NCBI GenBank assembly: GCA_023452965.1
Contig: JAEXUU010000773.1
Location: 1 to 5,775 of the forward strand
Reading direction: 5' to 3'
Source: Pseudomonadota bacterium
GTDB taxonomy: Bacteria > Pseudomonadota > Alphaproteobacteria > Rhizobiales > Beijerinckiaceae
Length of the DNA: 5,775 bases
Shown one piece after another: positions 4,791 through 5,775 of this stretch. Below the pieces are notes generated by a model. It worked only from the letters and a program-made list of their open reading frames with translations, searched no databases and was not told the origin of the DNA. Positions within the stretch are counted from its first letter, which is position 1. Each line of letters begins with the position of its first letter. Both the position numbers and the translations under genes were made by a program.

Positions 4791-5775
4791 ATGCTGACGG
4801 GCACGGTGGCGACCCTGGCCTGCGCCTTCGCGCTTGCCGCTGCGGCCGCGATCAGCGTCATCCTCGCCATCACGCTCGACGCCAACCACCTCGAGGCCGA
4901 AAGGCAGCGTGACCGTATCGAGGCCGCGATCGAGAACCAGGTTCGCCTGCGCCGGCAGCGCCTCGACAATCTGCGTGATGCCGGGCTGCTCCAGCCGATC
5001 TTCAACGCAAGCCTGCCACGCCCGGCGCTCCAATGGGCCTTCACCCGGCTCGCCAACCGTTTCCTCGATCTCGACGGCGTCTATCTCGTCAGCGCCTCCG
5101 GCGAGGTCCTTGCAGGCGTCGAAGGCGGCGTTTCGGCGGGTCAGGCCGGTTATGAAGGCTTGCGCCATTTCTCCCGCGAACTGCCTGGAGCGGCGGCCGT
5201 CACCACGCCACACGAACCGGCCGCGACCAACGGGCCGCTGCGGGCCTTTCTCAGTCACGACGGCCACGAAACGCTCGGACTGATCGTCGCCGACATCAGG
5301 GCCGGCAGCGTCCCGGGCGAGAAGGCATTGGCCCCTGATGGCGCGGCCTACATCGTCGGCTATCGCCGCACCACCCAGCCGCTGATGGACGAACTGGCCC
5401 GCCAGTACCGGATCGCGGGTGTTCGGGTGGTCACCCAGCAGCCGCCCGATGCGCTGCTGCGCCGCGACATCGCCTCGCCCGACGGTGCCGTCAGGGCCTG
5501 GCTGACCTGGACCCCGGACCGGCCTGGGGACACGATGATGCGGCAGTTCTTCTGGGCCCTGGCCGGAGTCGGACTGCTCTTCATCGGAATCTTCGCCTAC
5601 GTCTTCTTCCGTCTGCGCCACGCAGGAACCCAGATCACCCTTCGCGAGCAGCAGATCCAGCGCCTCGCCGGGCAGGACGAGCTCTCGAACCTGCCCAACC
5701 GCCGCACCTTCGATCTCCGGCTCGACCAGGAACTCGCCCAGCTCGGCCGCACCAAGAGCGCGCTCGCCGTCCTGA
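4791..5775 (+). CDS. Membrane CHASE4-like sensor with GGDEF domain (3' end outside window)
   Basis: The window shows 328 residues with no stop. An N-terminal membrane helix (about 5-29, TVATLACAFALAAAAAISVI) is followed by an extracytoplasmic region of about 220 residues. That region opens with a charged helix (EAERQRDRIEAAIENQVRLR) as in CHASE4-type sensor domains. A second membrane helix (about 253-273, FFWALAGVGLLFIGIFAYVF) leads to a short charged linker. A GGDEF domain begins at about 290 with DELSNLPNRR (296-305), the usual DxLTGLPNRR entry motif. The catalytic GG(D/E)EF and any EAL domain lie beyond the edge, so synthesis or breakdown of c-di-GMP cannot be decided. The start is uncertain: ATG 4791 gives a short N-terminus and a weak ribosome site (GGAA 12 nt upstream), while TTG 4746 has AGGTGGAG before it. 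GTG 4722 is also possible. The gene follows a terminator, so it is probably transcribed separately from Anbu. CHASE4 is assigned by layout and is less sure than GGDEF. Confidence 0.85.
   Translation, partial: MLTGTVATLACAFALAAAAAISVILAITLDANHLEAERQRDRIEAAIENQVRLRRQRLDNLRDAGLLQPIFNASLPRPALQWAFTRLANRFLDLDGVYLVSASGEVLAGVEGGVSAGQAGYEGLRHFSRELPGAAAVTTPHEPAATNGPLRAFLSHDGHETLGLIVADIRAGSVPGEKALAPDGAAYIVGYRRTTQPLMDELARQYRIAGVRVVTQQPPDALLRRDIASPDGAVRAWLTWTPDRPGDTMMRQFFWALAGVGLLFIGIFAYVFFRLRHAGTQITLREQQIQRLAGQDELSNLPNRRTFDLRLDQELAQLGRTKSALAVL

Noticed and set aside
4752..5621. 289-codon open frame on the - strand opposite the sensor gene
   Set aside because: The + strand frame has two membrane helices and a GGDEF entry motif; the - strand product is compositionally an antisense shadow.
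1..5775. Insertion sequences, CRISPR arrays, tRNA or rRNA genes
   Set aside because: No transposase motifs, regularly spaced repeats or RNA gene signatures were seen on either strand.

Overview
This is a GC-rich stretch, all of whose real genes lie on the + strand. Codon choice (strong G/C at third positions), the protein relatives and the gene order point to an alphaproteobacterium, probably of the Hyphomicrobiales (a Bosea- or Rhodopseudomonas-like organism). The taxon is inferred from style and was not tested.

Layout. Positions 1-166 hold the 3' end of an unidentified, helical, acidic protein, closed by a perfect 12-bp hairpin at 182-210. A four-gene unit follows: a circularly permuted ATP-grasp protein (338-1753), an alpha-E (DUF403) helical protein (1806-2747), a bacterial transglutaminase-like protein (2790-3623) and the proteasome-like peptidase Anbu (3740-4489). 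The gaps are 52, 42 and 116 nt. A good rho-independent terminator at 4596-4635 closes the unit. The 301-nt gap 4490-4790 carries several inverted repeats, including a set that could form a pseudoknot and a palindrome just before the next gene. That gene (4791 to the window end, truncated) is a two-pass membrane protein with a CHASE4-like extracytoplasmic region and the beginning of a GGDEF domain, so probably a c-di-GMP enzyme.

How the genes may work together. ATP-grasp, alpha-E and transglutaminase-like proteins are a recurring neighbourhood in bacteria, often with Anbu in proteobacteria. Comparative genomics has proposed that the ATP-grasp enzyme makes amide or peptide bonds and that the transglutaminase fold and Anbu cut or remodel the product. 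The substrate remains unknown, so the locus is a recognised but biochemically unresolved system.

The most unusual point here is that the transglutaminase-like protein has lost its catalytic Cys (Pro169 in the usual G-x-C-x-D-x-A-H motif) but keeps the His and Asp. Anbu, by contrast, looks fully active: its GTG start places Thr directly after the initiator Met.
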